Below are positions 60,618 through 64,000 of a DNA stretch of 64,000 nt, piece by piece; position 1 is the stretch's first letter, and each line of letters opens with the position of its first letter. Source of the stretch: Pseudomonas paraversuta (GTDB lineage: Bacteria; Pseudomonadota; Gammaproteobacteria; Pseudomonadales; Pseudomonadaceae); the NCBI RefSeq assembly GCF_904063065.1, contig NZ_CAJFCL010000014.1, positions 1-64,000 on the forward strand, in the 5' to 3' direction. Below the pieces are notes generated by a model. That model was not told the DNA's origin. It worked only from the letters and a program-made list of their open reading frames with translations, and searched no databases. The position numbers and the translations under genes were made by a program.

Positions 60618-62282
60618 TCAAGCCGTGACTTTGGCGCTTGCGGCCAGTTCGGCCTTGGCGATTTCCTGATTGCGCAAAATAAAACGCTGCAATTTGCCGC
60701 TCGGGGTTTTGGGTAATTCGCTGACGAACTCGATTTCGCGGGGATAGGCATGGGCCGACAGACGCTGACGCACATGCAAACGCAGGGCTTCAGCCAGTTG
60801 CGCATCGCCCAGGTACTGCGGGCCGAGTACGACAAAGGCTTTGACCAGCTCGGTACGCTCGGGGTCCGGCTTGCCCACCACGGCGGCTTCGATCACTGCG
60901 GGATGCTCGATCAGGGCACTTTCAACATCGAAAGGTCCGACCCGATAACCGGAAGTGGTGATCACATCATCGCTGCGTCCGACAAAGCTGATGCTGCCGT
61001 CCGGGTTCAACTCCACGGTGTCGCCGCTCAAGTAGTAATTGCCGACAAATGCCTTGGTGTTGAAGCCCTGATAGCCGGCGAACCAGCACATCGGCGACTG
61101 GCTGCGGTCCACGGCCAGAATGCCCGGCTGGCCCACCGGCAGCTCCTGATGATTGTCATCGAGCACCACAATCCGGTGGCCCGGCGAGGCGAAGCCGGCG
61201 GCACCCAGATGCACGGGATGATCCAGGCCGTGGTGATTACACAGCACCATGCCGAGTTCGGTCTGGCCGTAGTGATCGTGAATGGTGACGTTGAGCTCAT
61301 CGGCGAACCAGCGAATGACTTCCGGGTTCAGCGGTTCACCGGCGCTGCTCACGGCACGCAACTGGCCTTTGACCTTGCTTGAGAACGCACTCCCGGCGGC
61401 AATCAGCATGCGGTAAGCCGTGGGCGAGCCGGTGAGGTTGGTGATGCCGTACTTGGTGATCACCCGACAGGTGCTTTCAACCGTGAACGGACCATCGTAG
61501 AAGGTGATGGGATGGCCCATCGACAGCGGCCCGGCAATTCCGAAATAAATGCCGTAGGCCCAGCCCGGATCGGCCAGGTTCCAGAATGAATCCTCGGGGC
61601 GCAAATCCACCGCATCGCGGGTATAGCTCTGGAACGCGACAATTGCCTTGAGCGGAACCAGAAGCGGCTTGGCCGGCCCGGTAGTGCCCGAGGTGAACAT
61701 CAGCAAAAACGGATCTTCGCCGGTCAGCATCACCGGTTCACAGACCGGCGGGTAGTTGTCCAGCTCGGCCCAGAAACTGAAATCACCGCGAACCAGGCCC
61801 TGCCCCTTGGCACCGGCCACCGTGACAATCGGCGGGCAAGCATTGACCTCATCGAGTTTGTAACGGTTAGCCGCATCGGTGACCACCAGCGCCGCCCCCG
61901 AACTGTTGATACGGTGCTCGATGGCCTTGGGACCGAACGCGGTAAACAGGGGCTGGTAGATGGCGCCGATACGCCAGGCGGCGAAGGCCACCACCAGCAG
62001 CTCGACATTGCGTGGCAGCAAGCCTGCCACTTTGTCGCCGCGCCGGACCCCTTGAGCCAGCAGGAAATTGGCAAAGCGTGCTGCCTGTTCCTGTAACCGG
62101 GTGAAGGTGTAGGTCGCGCTGGTGGCATCGCGCCCTTCCCAGAACAACGCAATACGGCCCGGCAGGGCGTGGCGGTCGCAGCATTCGACGCAGGCATTGA
62201 GTGCTGCCAGATGACCGTCCAGTGCTCCAGTCACCGTTCGCTGGTAATCAAAGTCAGCCATCGTGGTCAGATAGTCGCGCAT
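60618..62282 (-). CDS. fadDx: Acyl-CoA synthetase FadDx (AMP-forming)
   Basis: A 554-residue ANL-family enzyme. Motifs are LLMFTSGTTGPAKPLLVP (P-loop), DHYGQTELGM (adenine binding), GRSDDVITTSGYRVGPFDVESALIEHPAV and PKTPSGKLQRFILR with the catalytic Lys. It activates a short or medium carboxylic acid. I start at the ATG at 62282 with GAGGGA upstream. First gene of the operon; it has its own upstream gap of 129 bp. Confidence 0.88.
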   Translation of the reverse strand: MRDYLTTMADFDYQRTVTGALDGHLAALNACVECCDRHALPGRIALFWEGRDATSATYTFTRLQEQAARFANFLLAQGVRRGDKVAGLLPRNVELLVVAFAAWRIGAIYQPLFTAFGPKAIEHRINSSGAALVVTDAANRYKLDEVNACPPIVTVAGAKGQGLVRGDFSFWAELDNYPPVCEPVMLTGEDPFLLMFTSGTTGPAKPLLVPLKAIVAFQSYTRDAVDLRPEDSFWNLADPGWAYGIYFGIAGPLSMGHPITFYDGPFTVESTCRVITKYGITNLTGSPTAYRMLIAAGSAFSSKVKGQLRAVSSAGEPLNPEVIRWFADELNVTIHDHYGQTELGMVLCNHHGLDHPVHLGAAGFASPGHRIVVLDDNHQELPVGQPGILAVDRSQSPMCWFAGYQGFNTKAFVGNYYLSGDTVELNPDGSISFVGRSDDVITTSGYRVGPFDVESALIEHPAVIEAAVVGKPDPERTELVKAFVVLGPQYLGDAQLAEALRLHVRQRLSAHAYPREIEFVSELPKTPSGKLQRFILRNQEIAKAELAASAKVTA

Positions 62283-62411
62283 CAGCAGAATCCCTCGGTC
62301 TTTATTTTTAGGATGGGAACCGTGAAAAATCCTGCTGATGATCGCCTCGGGAGGGCTCTGCAACAATAGTCAAACCGCTCAAGCTGAGTGACTGGTTTGG
62401 CCAATGCGCAA

Positions 62412-63500
62412 CTAGCTTCGCAGGTACTCCAGCACGGCCGCCTGATCGCCGGCAAAGACAATGCGCGAACCTTTTTTCTCCCGCTGAAAGCTATACATCG
62501 GGTCGTAATATTCGCGCAGCAAAGCCTCGATCCAGACCCGGTGCAGATCAACCGCCCCGCAACTCGCCTGTTCTTTGAGCGCCGCTTGCATCACCGCCTG
62601 CAAACGCTGATGACGTTCGCCGCCCAGACGTCGCTGAATATTGGACAGGCTTTCCAGCAAGCGTTGTGAAAACAGGGTGAAGCCGTGCTCACCGTTTTTA
62701 GCGGTGAATTCGGCACACAGCTGCACCACGTAGTCACGCAAAATGCGCTCGACGCGGCTGTCCAGACTGTCTTCGAGCCAGACCATCGGCGCGTCTTGCA
62801 TGCGCTGATAAAGGGCTAACGGCAAGGCACAGCTACCGACCGTGCGGCTTTCATCTTCCAGCACCAAACGTTCGTGGCCCCGGGCGCGCTTTTTCAGCAC
62901 ATCAATGGCCAGACGGTTTTCAAAGTCGATGTTCGAAGGCTGTCCGGTAGCGCGTTTGCCGAAGCTTGAACCCCGGTGATTGGCGTGCCCTTCGAGGTCC
63001 AGCGCATTGTCGAGCTGCACCAGCACGTCGGTTTTACCGGTGCCGGTCATGCCGCCAAGTACGGTGAGGTCACACTGTTGCACAGCGTCGTCGACGGTCT
63101 GGATCAAGAAGGTACGCAATGCCTTATAGCCGCCGGTAACCCGCGGGTAGTCGATCCCGGCGTCCTGCTTGAGCCATTGCTGGACGATTTGCGAACGCAT
63201 GCCGCCCCGAAAGCAATACAGGCAGCCATCCGGGTTGGCGCGGGCAAAGTCGGCCCAGGCCTCAAGACGCTCGGCCCTGGTCTGGCCCGACACCAACTGG
63301 TGCCCGAGCACCACGGCGGCCTGCTGGCCCTGTTGCTTGTAGCAGGTGCCAACACGCTCCCGCTCGTGGTCGGTCATCAGCGGCAGGTTGACCACGCCGG
63401 GGAAGGCGCCCTTGTTGAATTCGATTGGCGCCCGGGTGTCCATCATCGGCCGGTCATTAAGGAACAGCTCGCGGAAGTCGGTTACGTCATGAGCCATCAT
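62412..63500 (-). CDS. mnmH: tRNA 2-selenouridine synthase MnmH (SelU)
   Basis: A 362-residue protein. An N-terminal rhodanese domain has the active Cys96 in YCFRGGMRSQ, and a C-terminal P-loop domain has GGMTGTGKTDVLVQLDN. Using selenophosphate from SelD, it converts 2-thiouridine at tRNA wobble positions to 2-selenouridine. The start overlaps the selD stop (ATGA), so the two are translated together. Confidence 0.95.
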   Translation of the reverse strand: MMAHDVTDFRELFLNDRPMMDTRAPIEFNKGAFPGVVNLPLMTDHERERVGTCYKQQGQQAAVVLGHQLVSGQTRAERLEAWADFARANPDGCLYCFRGGMRSQIVQQWLKQDAGIDYPRVTGGYKALRTFLIQTVDDAVQQCDLTVLGGMTGTGKTDVLVQLDNALDLEGHANHRGSSFGKRATGQPSNIDFENRLAIDVLKKRARGHERLVLEDESRTVGSCALPLALYQRMQDAPMVWLEDSLDSRVERILRDYVVQLCAEFTAKNGEHGFTLFSQRLLESLSNIQRRLGGERHQRLQAVMQAALKEQASCGAVDLHRVWIEALLREYYDPMYSFQREKKGSRIVFAGDQAAVLEYLRS

Positions 63501-64000
63501 GACACCTCAACCGCGTACGTCTGTCGCTCTACCAGCTGGCCGATCGATTCCAGTTCCAGCCCGTGCTCGCGAGCCATCTCAATGAACGCCTGATTACCCT
63601 GCGCAGTGACGGCCACCAACAGTCCGCCACTGGTTTGCGGATCACAGAGCACCAGCTTGTGCAGCTCTTGCAACGGCGCAAGCTTGCTCGCGTAACTGTC
63701 AAAATTGCGCAAGGTGCCGCCGGGCACGCAACCCTGCTCAAGGTAGTACTCGACCGAGGCCAGTTTCGGCACTTTGGCGTATTTGATTTGTGCAGTCAGA
63801 TGACTGCCGTCGGCCATTTCCACCAAATGCCCGAGCAGGCCAAAACCGGTGACATCGGTCATTGCCGTGACCCCTTCGAGCCTGGCGAACTGGCTGCCGA
63901 TTTTGTTCAGGCTGCACATCCAGTCCCGTGCCACGCCGACGTCTTCAGTGCGCAACTTGCCCTTTTTCTCGGCAGTGGTAAGGATGCCGATGCCCAGGGG
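63497..64000 (-). CDS. selD: Selenide, water dikinase SelD (3' part; 5' end outside window)
   Basis: The frame is open to the right edge, giving the last 167 residues of about 345. It shows LGIGILTTAEKKGKL, TGFGLLGHLVEMA and LCDPQTSGGLLVAV, typical of the SelD C-terminal half. It makes selenophosphate from selenide and ATP. The N-terminal catalytic Cys/Sec and glycine loop lie outside the window. Confidence 0.95.
   Translation of the reverse strand, partial: PLGIGILTTAEKKGKLRTEDVGVARDWMCSLNKIGSQFARLEGVTAMTDVTGFGLLGHLVEMADGSHLTAQIKYAKVPKLASVEYYLEQGCVPGGTLRNFDSYASKLAPLQELHKLVLCDPQTSGGLLVAVTAQGNQAFIEMAREHGLELESIGQLVERQTYAVEVS

Overview
The window is a piece of a Pseudomonas chromosome, most likely from the P. 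fluorescens complex. The evidence is the gacA-uvrC-pgsA-tRNA-Gly block, a complete ben-catA cluster with a BenR-type regulator, glcDEF, the msuEDC-sfnR sulfur genes, a selD-mnmH pair, and many REP/REPIN repeats built on GTAGGAGCGAGCTTGC or GTGGGAGCTGGCTTGCC. Codon use is GC-rich throughout. I see no insertion sequence, prophage or CRISPR array.

Layout. 1-0.9 kb: the 3' end of a large gene whose tail resembles the variable C-terminus of a TccC/Rhs-type toxin. 1.1-4.2 kb: a LacI-family regulator divergent from an SDR-PhyH pair. 4.2-9.7 kb: NikR and the nikABCDE nickel importer, with a recognisable NikR operator. 9.7-17.1 kb: two polyamine-type periplasmic binding proteins, a carbon-nitrogen hydrolase, a LuxR-HTH regulator, an M20 peptidase and a DmpA/P1 aminopeptidase. 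17.4-27.4 kb: organosulfur scavenging (msuEDC, the sigma-54 activator sfnR, an aldo/keto reductase, and a divergent pair of flavin monooxygenase-like genes), with three good -24/-12 promoter candidates. 27.7-31 kb: an EamA protein, a DUF1523 protein, gltS and a 0.7 kb gap. 31.2-34.9 kb: glcDEF glycolate oxidase. 35.0-46.8 kb: benABCDK-catA-benE-benR on the minus strand, divergent from pcaIJ and an aromatic-acid MFS transporter; BenR and PcaR sites can be read between benA and pcaI. 46.9-50.4 kb: tRNA-Gly, pgsA, uvrC, gacA. 50.4-52.6 kb: a DAHP synthase preceded by two aromatic-rich leader ORFs and an attenuator, then ppiC. 52.7-62.3 kb: 3-hydroxybutyrate dehydrogenase, a 3-hydroxyisobutyryl-CoA hydrolase/acyl-CoA dehydrogenase pair, a 156-bp-period REPIN array, and the five-gene fadDx-fadB2x-fadAx-fadEx-fadBx operon. 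62.4-64 kb: mnmH and the 3' end of selD.

How the genes work together. The ben/cat/pca block funnels benzoate through catechol and muconate to 3-oxoadipyl-CoA; catBC, pcaD and pcaF are not in the window. The msu/sfn block releases sulfite from methanesulfonate and probably other organosulfur compounds when sulfate is scarce. The acyl-CoA genes fit valine/isoleucine or short-chain acid degradation. The most interesting regulatory structure is the tandem aromatic leader region ahead of the DAHP synthase; the most unusual DNA structure is the array at 55.8-56.7 kb, in which a gene's last 13 codons have been multiplied together with a REPIN.
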